Shown here one piece after another: positions 1 to 6,132 of a stretch of 15,414 nucleotides of DNA. A program made the position numbers and the translations under genes. Origin of the DNA: Natrinema soli (GTDB taxonomy: Archaea > Halobacteriota > Halobacteria > Halobacteriales > Natrialbaceae); the NCBI RefSeq assembly GCF_028618695.1, contig NZ_JAQIVI010000054.1, positions 1-15,414 of the forward strand, given 5' to 3'. Within the stretch, counting starts at the first letter, position 1. Each line of letters opens with the position of its first letter. The notes under the pieces are model-generated. The model ran no database searches. It was given only the letters and a program-made list of their open reading frames with translations, and was not told the origin of the DNA.

Positions 1-10
1 TCGAAACCAG

Positions 11-52
11 AGCCCGGCAGCACAGCGACCACCGGGAGCGAGCAGCCCGGAA
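11..52 (+). repeat. Dispersed direct repeat, copy 1
   Basis: The left arm AGCCCGGCAGCACAGCGA and the right arm GAGCGAGCAGCCCGGAA both recur, in the same order and orientation, at 4336-4383. The spacer between the arms differs in length and sequence. The arms carry AGCCCGG twice and can pair partly with the CCGGG inside the element. The DNA to the right of both copies also shares a looser pattern (a GTGAT about 20 bases on). The nature of the element is unknown; it could be a recombination or attachment site, or a small repetitive element of the host genome. Confidence 0.6.
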
Positions 53-204
53 TGGTCGGTCGCGAGTGATGCAGAGGGAGGGAAGGCGAGCGGGGCGTGC
101 CGTAACCACACACCAGTCGAGGGACAACTACAGCATCTCCACCTTCAGCTCAGCCTGGCGGGCTTCGAAAGGGCGAGGTCGACTCGGTCGTCCCCCGCCG
201 ACGT

Positions 205-252
205 CTCCGCGAGCGGAGCGAGCGGAGGCCAGCGAGAGCCACGGCTCTCGCT
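205..252. repeat. Pair of GC-rich hairpins (REP-like palindromes)
   Basis: Two perfect inverted repeats lie close together: CTCCGC/GCGGAG (205-210 with 213-218) and a 10-bp stem AGCGAGAGCC/GGCTCTCGCT (231-240 with 243-252), each with a 2-base centre. They sit in a block of GAGCG repeats reaching to about 330. This resembles intergenic repetitive extragenic palindromes. There is no adjacent coding end, so a role as a terminator is unlikely. Confidence 0.5.
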
Positions 253-683
253 CGGCAAGCACCGCAACGACCGAGCGTAGCGAGGGAGTGAGGCGCGCAG
301 CGAGGCGCGGGATGCCGAGCAGCCGAGGGCTTTCGGCGGTAGTGTACTCCTCTCTCCTCAACGACGTCGTCTCCCTCACAACCACCCCTCCGTCACGATC
401 TTCCCCTCATTCTACGTTCCTCTTCGTCCTCCCCTCCTCGAGCGTCACCTCCACGCTAACCCCACTCTGCCCTACGCAATCCGAGCAATTCACACGTCTA
501 TCCCCACTCCCGCAACATCGTCTTCGTCTCTCTCCCAACGTACCAATGTACTACCATCCCGCGTGTACTGCCTTCTCGAGTGCCCCGTTCACTACCGACA
601 TCGATCCCGTCGATCGTCCACGCCGCCTCCTCTATCAGAATCGTCCACTGTCCAACACTCGGGCTACCGTCGAGGCGAATATT

Positions 684-821
684 CTGCTTTTGCGGTGACC
701 AAACGTTCTTTCTCTGGTATGGTGGTCGAGCTACAAACTCTTCTGAGTAGTCGCTGAATTCCGTTATCCGGAACTCGCTGGAGATGAAATTGTATTTGGT
801 CTTCGGATCGAAACTTAGCAT
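684..821 (-). pseudogene. Truncated DUF262 (GmrSD-type) gene, N-terminal fragment
   Basis: Starting from the ATG at 821, about 46 residues read as a normal protein. They include the run EEFVARPPYQRKNVWSPQKQ, which matches the N-terminal signature of DUF262 proteins (a PxYQRxxVW core followed by a K/Q helix). In that family this is the start of a ParB/Srx-like nucleotidase or DNase domain, found in GmrSD-type type IV restriction enzymes and other defence proteins. After about residue 46 the similarity stops and the frame runs into low-complexity sequence to a stop near 498. The DGQQR motif and everything downstream are missing. A TATA-like box lies 26 bases upstream of the ATG, so the 5' end looks intact while the body is deleted. 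The family call rests on a short stretch read by eye. Confidence 0.55.
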
Positions 822-842
822 ACGTGACCTGTCTCATTATAC

Positions 843-850
843 TAATAAAT
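843..850 (-). promoter_or_regulatory. TATA box for the truncated DUF262 gene
   Basis: On the minus strand TTTATTAG is centred about 26 bases before the ATG at 821. That is the usual archaeal TATA-to-start distance and would give a leaderless transcript. It is divergent from the promoter of the ATPase operon, with about 240 bases between the two start codons. Confidence 0.45.
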
Positions 851-1033
851 AACTGATAGTTCTGAAATTCGTAGAATGGTGTGGAATTAGCTGTTGAGTG
901 GTTACCAGACCTGTTTTCCCTGTGTTCTTCGGGTCCCCTGATAGCTCGGCGCGGAAAACTGATAGTGTGCTTGGGCAGGGTCTTGTGGGTTCAGCCACCT
1001 ATATTAGTTAATTAGTGGACTTATTGGAATAGC

Positions 1034-1042
1034 TTTATGTTA
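1034..1042 (+). promoter_or_regulatory. TATA box for the small-protein/ATPase operon
   Basis: TTTATGTTA is centred about 27 bases upstream of the ATG at 1065, as expected for a leaderless haloarchaeal transcript starting at that ATG. This supports 1065 rather than the GTG at 1056 as the start of the first gene. Confidence 0.5.
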
Positions 1043-1064
1043 TCCCGGTAGAAGGGTGGTATAT

Positions 1065-1253
1065 ATGTCGGACGAGTCGGGGTCGCTTGAGGAGAGTATC
1101 GTAGACAAATTTTTAGACAATCTGGAGTCGTCCGATGAAATCTCGGAACAAGTGTCAGCTGTTATTTCTGGGGCTTCTGAGGAAGATGATTTCGGAGGTC
1201 GGGACCAAGTCGCGAAACAAGTTCTGGAGGCGGTGAGTGAAGATGAAGATTGA
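1065..1253 (+). CDS. Small acidic protein coupled to the SMC-like ATPase
   Basis: A 62-residue protein if translation starts at the ATG at 1065, preferred because of the TATA box 27 bases upstream; a GTG at 1056 would add three residues. It is very acidic, begins MSDESGSLEES and ends SEDED. It is predicted mostly helical: one helix around residues 5-40 and another around 47-60, separated by a Gly/Asp-rich link. I recognise no known domain. Its last 11 to 17 bases overlap the start of the ATPase gene, and the GGAGG serving that gene lies inside this one, so the two are almost certainly translated together. It may be a partner, chaperone or regulator of the ATPase; that is inference from position only. 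Confidence 0.6.
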   Translation: MSDESGSLEESIVDKFLDNLESSDEISEQVSAVISGASEEDDFGGRDQVAKQVLEAVSEDED

Positions 1254-3708
1254 GGAACTCAAGATCAACAACTTCCGAGGAATCACTGAACTCGAGAAAC
1301 GGCCGGAAGGTAAGAATATTGGGTTAGTTGGGCCGAACGGCTCTGGGAAAAGCTCCGTAATGGATGCCATCGACTTCCTCTTAACCGGAACCGTACAAAG
1401 AATGACCGGCGAGGGCACAAGCGATCTCTCAATCGAGGATCACGGGCCTCACGTTGACAGCGAGCCTGAAGATTCCTGGGTGGAAATCACGTTTGCGGAT
1501 GAGACCGAGCAGATCACACTAAAGCGTACAGTCGAGGACAACTCGCTGGAGTATGATGGCGAAGTCCCAGATTCACTTGAATTGCTTATCGATTCTGCAA
1601 AGAGAGGACAGCATCTGTTGTCCCGAAGTGAGATTCTCAACTTTATTGTAGCGCGGAAACAATCCCGTTCAGAGCAACTCCGTACACTCCTTAAACTAAC
1701 CAGTATCAAGGAAAAGCGTTTAGAGCTCCAAGGTGCCGCGGACCAACTGGATACTGAGGCCGACCGGAAAGAGAGGGAATACAACAGCAACCGACAACGC
1801 CTTTTCACCCTCTTTGAGGAGGAGGCGAAGTCGTTAGAGGAAGTACAGCAGAAGGTCAACGAACTAAGAGAAGAACTGGACGGTGAGCCTTTAGATGAGC
1901 TTCATCCGGATACTGCATTTCGGAACGAGTTGGAGTCACCCACCGAACGGGCAAGTGCCAGCCCTATCCAGTCGAAGCAAACCAAGGAACTCCTAGCTAA
2001 AATATACGAATGGTTCGAAAACGATGCCGAAGAGTTCATAGAACTGGAGGATGATCTAAGGAAGAAAGCTGAGGTAATAAGGTCTGACGAGGAGGCGCTA
2101 CGTGATTTGGATGTTTTAGAGTTAATCCGGGATGGCAGACAGTTCCTTGACGAGGATGCGGACTGTTGTCCGCTCTGCTTAACGAATTGGGATGCAGAAG
2201 AACTCGAAGAACTTCTGGAAGAAAGAGAAGAAAAAGCAGCCAAAGCCAACAAGAAACTGGAGGAGCTTGATAACATTCGACAGAAGCTCCTCCCTCTACT
2301 CACGGAAATCCGGACCGCAGTAAATTCCCTCAGCAACGTCTTAGGACCGCATGATAACTTCGGTACAGACGATCTCGAAGACTTCCTTGCGGATCTAGAA
2401 GAATATGAGAACCAATTGGAAGGCAGTATCGTCGATGAGTTACCTTATGAGGAGTCTACAAGAGAAGAACGGGAACAAGTACTGAGGCCTGAAAGTACTA
2501 TTGAGTACGTTTCCGAACTGAAGAGTCGTGCCGAGGACCTTCCTGATCTCGATGCACTTCAGAATGTATGGGACGTACTAAATTCTGCCTACGAAAACTA
2601 CCAAGATATAGTGCGGCTGGAGACCGTGTCGGAAGAGTACCGGGAGACAGCCGATCAGATGACCGAAGTACAGAAAGAGTTCATCAATGCGCGTGACAGC
2701 GTCCTAAATGAGACTTACGAGGCTATCTCAGAGCAGTTTGAAGAATACTACAAGACGATACATGGAGAAGAGGAAGAGTTCTCACCTGAAATAAGTCCGA
2801 CTGAAACCGGGCTCGACATCCAAGTCGGTTTCCACGGAAGGGGAAAACATCCGCCTCACGCACTCCACAGCGAAGGCCACCAAGACAGCATGGGCCTCTG
2901 CCTCTATTTGGCCCTCTGCGATTACTTGGAAGGCGGAAATCTTCCTCTCATAATGCTTGATGACGTCGTTATGTCTGTAGACGCGGAACATAGACGGCCT
3001 CTCGCAAACCTGCTGGAGAAAGAAATCTCTTCAGACTTCCAGATCTTGATGACCACCCACGACGAACTCTGGTACCGTCACCTGAAAACCGTCGGCGTGC
3101 TTTCCCGGAGTAGCACAATCAAGTTCTCCAGTTGGTCTCTCGATGATGGACCACAGATAATCGGCCGATCTGGCGATGAATGGGACCGTATTGAAGAACT
3201 CATGGACGAGGGTGACGTCCAGGCCGCTGCTTCTCGTCTCAGGCATACAGCAGAGTGGTTCCTCCGCGAAACCTGCCATCAACTGGGTGCGCGTGTAAGG
3301 TTTAAATCGGATTCACGTTGGACATTAGGCGACTTCTCCGATCCCGCCATGTCTCGGTTTAAAGAGCTTCTCAAACAATCGAAACGGGCAGGAAACTCAT
3401 GGGGAAACGATATCTCGGATATTAACGGACTTGACGATAAGCGAAGTGATGTCTACACAGGGTTCCACGATGAGATGGGGGCAGTCAATCCGAACGTACA
3501 CTTCAACGCAGACGAGTGGGCGACCTTCACCATCGCAGAACTCCAACCTGCCGTAGATGCATTCAAAGAACTCTACGATCTGTTCTGGTGCAGCAACTGT
3601 AACTCCTGCCTATCCGTAGTCGAGGAAGGTCACAAAGAAGTCGCACTCAAGTGTTCTTGTGGAGGCAAAGCACATTGGACTTTAGAAGAAAATAGAGATT
3701 CAACGTAG
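1237..3708 (+). CDS. Rad50/SMC-like ABC ATPase with zinc hook and C-terminal HEPN-like domain
   Basis: An 823-residue protein. GTG at 1237 is preferred because GGAGG lies 6 bases upstream; ATG at 1243 would remove two residues. Order of parts: ATPase lobe with Walker A GPNGSGKSS (32-40); coiled coil; CPLC zinc hook (C311, C314) near mid-length; second coiled coil; ABC signature HSEGHQDSMG (544-553); Walker B LIMLDDVVMSVD (571-582) with two Asp; H-loop TTHD (606-609). A C-terminal region (about 645-780) holds RLRHTAEWFL (667-676), whose R-xxx-E-x-F-L spacing resembles the Arg/Glu of PrrC/RloC anticodon nucleases, and NVHFN (753-757), a possible active-site His. A zinc ribbon follows (C785, C788, C791, C806, C808). 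No Mre11-like gene is adjacent. A defence ATPase of RloC-like logic is the best guess; a DndD- or Lamassu-like SMC protein is the alternative. Codon use is AT-richer than in the right-hand operon, suggesting transfer. Confidence 0.92.
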   Translation: MKMKIEELKINNFRGITELEKRPEGKNIGLVGPNGSGKSSVMDAIDFLLTGTVQRMTGEGTSDLSIEDHGPHVDSEPEDSWVEITFADETEQITLKRTVEDNSLEYDGEVPDSLELLIDSAKRGQHLLSRSEILNFIVARKQSRSEQLRTLLKLTSIKEKRLELQGAADQLDTEADRKEREYNSNRQRLFTLFEEEAKSLEEVQQKVNELREELDGEPLDELHPDTAFRNELESPTERASASPIQSKQTKELLAKIYEWFENDAEEFIELEDDLRKKAEVIRSDEEALRDLDVLELIRDGRQFLDEDADCCPLCLTNWDAEELEELLEEREEKAAKANKKLEELDNIRQKLLPLLTEIRTAVNSLSNVLGPHDNFGTDDLEDFLADLEEYENQLEGSIVDELPYEESTREEREQVLRPESTIEYVSELKSRAEDLPDLDALQNVWDVLNSAYENYQDIVRLETVSEEYRETADQMTEVQKEFINARDSVLNETYEAISEQFEEYYKTIHGEEEEFSPEISPTETGLDIQVGFHGRGKHPPHALHSEGHQDSMGLCLYLALCDYLEGGNLPLIMLDDVVMSVDAEHRRPLANLLEKEISSDFQILMTTHDELWYRHLKTVGVLSRSSTIKFSSWSLDDGPQIIGRSGDEWDRIEELMDEGDVQAAASRLRHTAEWFLRETCHQLGARVRFKSDSRWTLGDFSDPAMSRFKELLKQSKRAGNSWGNDISDINGLDDKRSDVYTGFHDEMGAVNPNVHFNADEWATFTIAELQPAVDAFKELYDLFWCSNCNSCLSVVEEGHKEVALKCSCGGKAHWTLEENRDST

Positions 3709-3722
3709 TTAGGCCTTAATAG

Positions 3723-3736
3723 AAAATTCCAATTTT
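3723..3736. terminator. Weak AT-only palindrome after the ATPase gene
   Basis: AAAATT-CC-AATTTT begins 15 bases after the ATPase stop codon and ends in four T. Archaeal termination usually relies on T-runs, so this AT-rich stretch is the most likely end point of the operon, but the run is short. Confidence 0.25.
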
Positions 3737-3756
3737 ATATGTGACAATACAAATAC

Positions 3757-3766
3757 TTTTTATAAA
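3757..3766 (+). promoter_or_regulatory. TATA box upstream of two very short ORFs
   Basis: TTTTTATAAA is a good archaeal TATA element. A transcript would begin near 3785-3790. The first plausible start codon on it is the ATG at 3815, preceded by GGAG at 3807-3810. Confidence 0.4.
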
Positions 3767-3785
3767 CACTGGAGGTATATTTCTC

Positions 3786-3797
3786 TTGGAAATCCAA
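3786..3797. promoter_or_regulatory. Palindrome at the predicted transcription start (operator-like)
   Basis: TTGGA-AA-TCCAA is a perfect 5-bp inverted repeat located about 25 bases after the TATA box, where a bound repressor would block initiation. No regulator gene is seen next to it, so the role is inferred from position alone. Confidence 0.3.
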
Positions 3798-3814
3798 ACG
3801 AAGGATGGAGACCA

Positions 3815-3934
3815 ATGGAAGCGCAGAGAGACCACCACAGAGCCGTTAATACAGTTGACTCTTCGTCAAATTCAGTCTATCGGGAAAAGCGGAAATGGTT
3901 ATTAGTAAGTGAAGGAAAAATAGTCCTCTTGTGA
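3815..3934 (+). CDS. Possible 39-residue protein
   Basis: A short frame behind the TATA box at 3757 and a GGAG at 3807. It begins MEAQRDHHRAV and ends KWLLVSEGKIVLL, with a basic then hydrophobic C-terminus. Its TGA overlaps the ATG of the next ORF by one base, the type of junction used for coupled translation. I recognise no family. It is short enough to be chance; the promoter, GGAG and coupling are the only support. It could also be the remnant of a longer gene in this decayed region. Confidence 0.3.
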   Translation: MEAQRDHHRAVNTVDSSSNSVYREKRKWLLVSEGKIVLL

Positions 3935-4068
3935 TGACTGAAACACCTCCACTAAACGGTGAAGAAGAACCGTTTACTCAATCTTCTTTCGAACTTACGG
4001 AGGAACCGATCGGGAGGTATACTACACTGAAGGGTGTCATAGAACGGTTCGCGTACCAGTTGCGTTGA
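3934..4068 (+). CDS. Possible 44-residue acidic protein or gene remnant
   Basis: Begins MTETPPLNGEEEPF and ends GVIERFAYQLR. The acidic first half followed by a regular-looking helix is typical of haloarchaeal proteins, so I judge it more likely coding than its length suggests. It starts at an ATG overlapping the stop of the preceding short ORF. After its TGA the same frame stays open through the 18-bp tandem repeat to about 4223, so it may be the N-terminus of a larger gene broken by a stop codon. No family is recognised. Confidence 0.35.
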   Translation: MTETPPLNGEEEPFTQSSFELTEEPIGRYTTLKGVIERFAYQLR

Positions 4069-4080
4069 CCCCGACGAGTG

Positions 4081-4116
4081 TTACGTACAGTCAATGCATT
4101 ACGTACAGTCAATGCA
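4081..4116 (+). repeat. 18-bp tandem direct duplication
   Basis: TTACGTACAGTCAATGCA occurs twice with no gap (4081-4098 and 4099-4116) and no mismatch. The unit contains GTAC and TGCA palindromes. An exact duplication of a multiple of three bases suggests a recent slippage or target-duplication event. It lies 12 bases after the stop of the 44-residue ORF. Confidence 0.85.
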
Positions 4117-4117
4117 C

Positions 4118-4243
4118 TTAGTGATTGTCAGTACCATTTCTCCCTTTATGCTGAACGATTTCACCGTCAATTGTGGCCGACACGCGCTGTATGTTTAACA
4201 CGGCTCTGTCAACATCACCGATAGCTGATGGAAGCACCAGCGA
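4118..4243 (-). pseudogene. Possible C-terminal gene remnant
   Basis: On the minus strand 41 codons without a start codon of good context read as plausible protein (containing AIGDVDRAVLNIQRVSATID and ending GTDNH) before a TAA at 4118. Immediately upstream, in the same frame, is a TGA. The residue pattern is more natural than that of the plus-strand frame through the same DNA. No family is recognised, and chance cannot be excluded for so short a stretch. The surrounding 4069-4335 holds nothing else I can support. Confidence 0.2.
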
Positions 4244-4335
4244 TCAATAAGCCCACCTACATACCAGCTGATTCACTGGAGTATGGAGTGAAACCAATCT
4301 TTGAGAAGAACCTCTGACACCCTGCACTGGGGGAA

Positions 4336-4383
4336 AGCCCGGCAGCACAGCGAACTCGAAGAGAGCGAGCGAGCAGCCCGGAA
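4336..4383 (+). repeat. Dispersed direct repeat, copy 2
   Basis: Same two arms as the copy at 11-52 (AGCCCGGCAGCACAGCGA and GAGCGAGCAGCCCGGAA), in the same orientation, with a spacer 6 bases longer. Together the copies enclose the truncated DUF262 gene, the ATPase pair and the debris after it. To its right the plus strand again becomes pyrimidine-rich, as it does after copy 1. Confidence 0.6.
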
Positions 4384-4511
4384 CCTGGAGGAAGGCGGGT
4401 GATCGTGGGAGGGCGGTGCTGTTCGAGGCGGTCCGCCCGTCGTCCCTCCCTCCAGACTCACCTACCTCACTCACCACTCTCATCCATTCCTCCTCAAATC
4501 GCACCGATCCC

Positions 4512-5099
4512 CTACCTTCTGTACGGCTTCCGGATCCAGGACTTCATCGAACTGCCCCATGCTCGCAGCTGTACTCGGATCGCTCGCCGCAGATCCTGCC
4601 GTAGCACCGCCACTTCCGTATAGTACGATCGCGCACTCCTCGGTAATTCATGGAACCGTTCCTGACACTTGAGACACGTGTACTCGAACTCTGCCCGGAC
4701 GTTGTTCTGGTGCCCCTCGAGCGTGCCCTCCTCGTTATAGTGGAACTCCTCATACACGAGCTTCTTCGAGACGAATTTCCGACCATCACACCGCGGGCAC
4801 TGGTTCATCATCAGCGGCTCGTCCGATCCCTGCCTCGAGACAGTACCCGATCTCATCGATGCTGCCCTGGCCGGTTCACCCTCACTATCCTCGGCTGAAC
4901 TCTCGGCTTCGTCCACTGTGGTATCAGCTTGGTCTGCCTCCGATTCGTCTTCCTCGCCTGGCGCTGCTCCTTCTCGAACCCAGTCGTCGAATTCCTCGCT
5001 CAGGATCTGGTCGTCGTCCTCTGCCTCTTCCGTCTGGTGTTGATCTGTCCAGCTCATATCCCGACTCACCCCTCTCAGGTGGGCGAACAACACTGCCAT
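4512..5099 (-). CDS. Acidic zinc-ribbon protein of unknown function
   Basis: 195 residues from the ATG at 5099. The ATG at 5057 (giving 181 residues, starting MSWTDQHQTEEAEDDD) is at least as likely, because the first 14 residues are not acidic and a GGGGTGAG lies just upstream of 5057. Residues 15-90 are an Asp/Glu-rich, probably disordered region. Residues 100-146 form a four-Cys zinc ribbon (C101/C104 and C142/C145, as CPRC and CLKC) with a 37-residue finger. The C-terminus (150-195) is basic, with many Arg. The acid-ribbon-basic layout suggests binding of nucleic acid or of the transcription machinery, but no family is recognised. It is co-oriented with the primase/transfer operon but separated from it by about 1.2 kb, a T-run and its own upstream promoter. 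Confidence 0.65.
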   Translation of the reverse strand: MAVLFAHLRGVSRDMSWTDQHQTEEAEDDDQILSEEFDDWVREGAAPGEEDESEADQADTTVDEAESSAEDSEGEPARAASMRSGTVSRQGSDEPLMMNQCPRCDGRKFVSKKLVYEEFHYNEEGTLEGHQNNVRAEFEYTCLKCQERFHELPRSARSYYTEVAVLRQDLRRAIRVQLRAWGSSMKSWIRKPYRR

Positions 5100-5119
5100 C
5101 GCGATCGCCTAGCCTGACG

Positions 5120-5720
5120 TCCTCCTAGCTGCTCTTCACTCACCACCCTCCTCGAGTACCACCTCACCGTCGACGTCCTCGCCCACGGCCACATTCCTCC
5201 TCTCGAGGAGAGCAACCCACCCTCCGTCACCACCCCTTCCAGGTCCGCTCTATCCTTATCCTCGAGTGCTCTTCCAAACTCCCGTCACGGCCTGGCTCCT
5301 AACCTATACGTTCCTCCCACTCTCACCCCTCCTCAGCTTCATCTCCAGTCCCTTGATCCAGTCCTCTACCCCACCCCTCTCCACTCCGACCACACTCTAC
5401 CCTGTTCTCCGTCCTTCACTCCATTCTCCAGACCTCCCTCTCTTTTCTCCCTCTCGCCTCGAGCACCATCCTCTCTCTACTTCTCCCACCCCTCTTCTTT
5501 CTCTATTGGTCCCTCACATTCGGCTTTCTTCTCAACTTTCTCTCACATCTATTACCTCGTCTCACACCCCGTCCCCTCCCACCTCTCTACCGCTCTCCAC
5601 TCTCCCACTGATCGTGTTCTAAAAATGCTTCTCACTCCTCTCTCATTCCCCTTCCGACCACCTCCTTGTACTGCCTCACACTCCACCCGTCCCCACACTC
5701 AACTCAATCCCTCCATTCTC
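5120..5720. other. Long pyrimidine-rich (purine-rich on minus strand) tract, no gene
   Basis: By hand count 5281-5700 contains 91 purines in 420 bases, so about 78% of the plus strand is C or T, rising to about 82% in 5401-5580. Open frames on the plus strand translate to Pro/Leu/Ser/Thr strings forced by this composition and have no recognisable domain. The minus strand has no sizeable frame between 5100 and 5700. If transcription starts at the TATA box near 5897, the tract would be a purine-rich leader of the zinc-ribbon gene. Such DNA can form triplexes or R-loops; a function is not shown. Confidence 0.7.
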
Positions 5721-5748
5721 GAGTCCGCACACTCCTCCAGACCGTACC

Positions 5749-5865
5749 TCAAGTTTCTGATGGATACACCTTCCCTTGCCCTCTGAACTCTCCATGTCTC
5801 ACTACCCGTCGCACACACCTCTGTTTCTGCACAAACCCCCATTCCTTTGGACGAAAAATCGTCAT
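5749..5865 (-). CDS. Possible 38-residue basic protein behind a TATA box
   Basis: The ATG at 5865 lies about 30 bases downstream of the minus-strand TATA box at 5893-5901, close to leaderless spacing. The product starts MTIFRPKEWGFVQKQ and is Arg/Lys-rich, unlike typical acidic haloarchaeal proteins, and matches no family I know. Its coding status is doubtful; it may simply be the first frame on a leader RNA. Confidence 0.2.
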   Translation of the reverse strand: MTIFRPKEWGFVQKQRCVRRVVRHGEFRGQGKVYPSET

Positions 5866-5892
5866 TCACGGCCGGTCTTACGGCCTTACGTC

Positions 5893-5901
5893 TATTTAAA
5901 A
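5893..5901 (-). promoter_or_regulatory. TATA box abutting a repeat copy, minus strand
   Basis: On the minus strand TTTTAAATA directly follows TGCGCGACGGGG (repeat copy 1, 5902-5913), so the repeat occupies the position where TFB contacts DNA upstream of the TATA box. Transcription would begin near 5870 and run through the purine-rich tract towards the zinc-ribbon gene. Confidence 0.4.
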
Positions 5902-6132
5902 CCCCGTCGCGCATATCTAAGGTCGTTATTGTGTGCGCGACGAGTTCGGGTTTCGGAGCTGAAATCAAGAACGTGCGCGACGGAAGGGTGAAACCGCCGA
6001 TATTGGGATGATCGGTGTGTTATGTTTAATGAAAGTAATAATCAGACAGTCAATTTTGGAGAAGAGTTCCGTACGTAAAACCCGTCAATTAGGGTTTTCA
6101 GCAGTTTCAGCCCTCAGATCGTGCGCGACGGG
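5902..6132. repeat. Four copies of TGCGCGACGG (iteron- or operator-like)
   Basis: Copies: minus strand 5902-5913 (TGCGCGACGGGG), plus strand 5934-5942 (TGCGCGACG), 5974-5983 (TGCGCGACGG) and 6122-6132 (TGCGCGACGGG). The second and third copies start exactly 40 bases apart, about four helical turns, so they face the same side of the DNA. The copies lie between two converging gene sets, beside the primase genes and an AT-rich stretch. Origin iterons or operators for a shared regulator are both possible. Confidence 0.6.
6077..6098. repeat. Inverted repeat in the putative origin region
   Basis: AAAACCC (6077-6083) and GGGTTTT (6092-6098) form a perfect 7-bp inverted repeat with an 8-base centre. 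It lies between the third and fourth copies of the TGCGCGACGG repeat. A second, near-perfect palindrome, TTTCGGAGCTGAAA, lies at 5951-5964. Confidence 0.5.

Larger units (their letters stand above)
1..683. other. Gene-free GC-rich and pyrimidine-rich intergenic block
   Basis: I find no convincing gene here. Both strands contain long open frames, but their translations are low-complexity Arg/Ser/Pro-rich products of GAGCG-type repeats and of a pyrimidine-biased strand, and no domain is recognisable. From about 190 to 330 the DNA consists of GAGCG/GCGAG motifs and nested palindromes. From about 340 to 560 the plus strand is pyrimidine-rich (hand count for 361-540: 51 purines in 180). The block ends where the DUF262 fragment begins, at about 684, so a deletion or insertion joint probably lies there. 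Confidence 0.5.

Noticed and set aside
66..698. Long plus-strand frame of 210 codons
   Set aside because: The product is Ser/Arg/Pro-rich low complexity generated by GAGCG repeats and pyrimidine bias, with no domain; the minus-strand DUF262 fragment overlaps its end.
1065..3708. Rad50-Mre11 repair pair
   Set aside because: There is no Mre11-like nuclease gene next to the ATPase, and the C-terminal extension and zinc ribbon do not fit Rad50.
11..4383. CRISPR array or IS terminal repeats
   Set aside because: There are only two copies, directly oriented and 4.3 kb apart, with no transposase or spacer-repeat pattern.
5266..5622. Plus-strand frame of 118 codons
   Set aside because: The Pro/Leu/Ser/Thr composition is dictated by the C/T-rich tract, and there is no promoter or recognisable motif.
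5699..5968. Minus-strand frame of 89 codons across the first repeat copies and the TATA box
   Set aside because: Its start lies upstream of the only good promoter and it spans the regulatory repeats; the sequence looks non-coding.
5931..5990. Possible tRNA-like segment (GAGTTCGGG near GC-rich boxes)
   Set aside because: No acceptor stem or anticodon arm could be assembled; the similarity is limited to a few bases.
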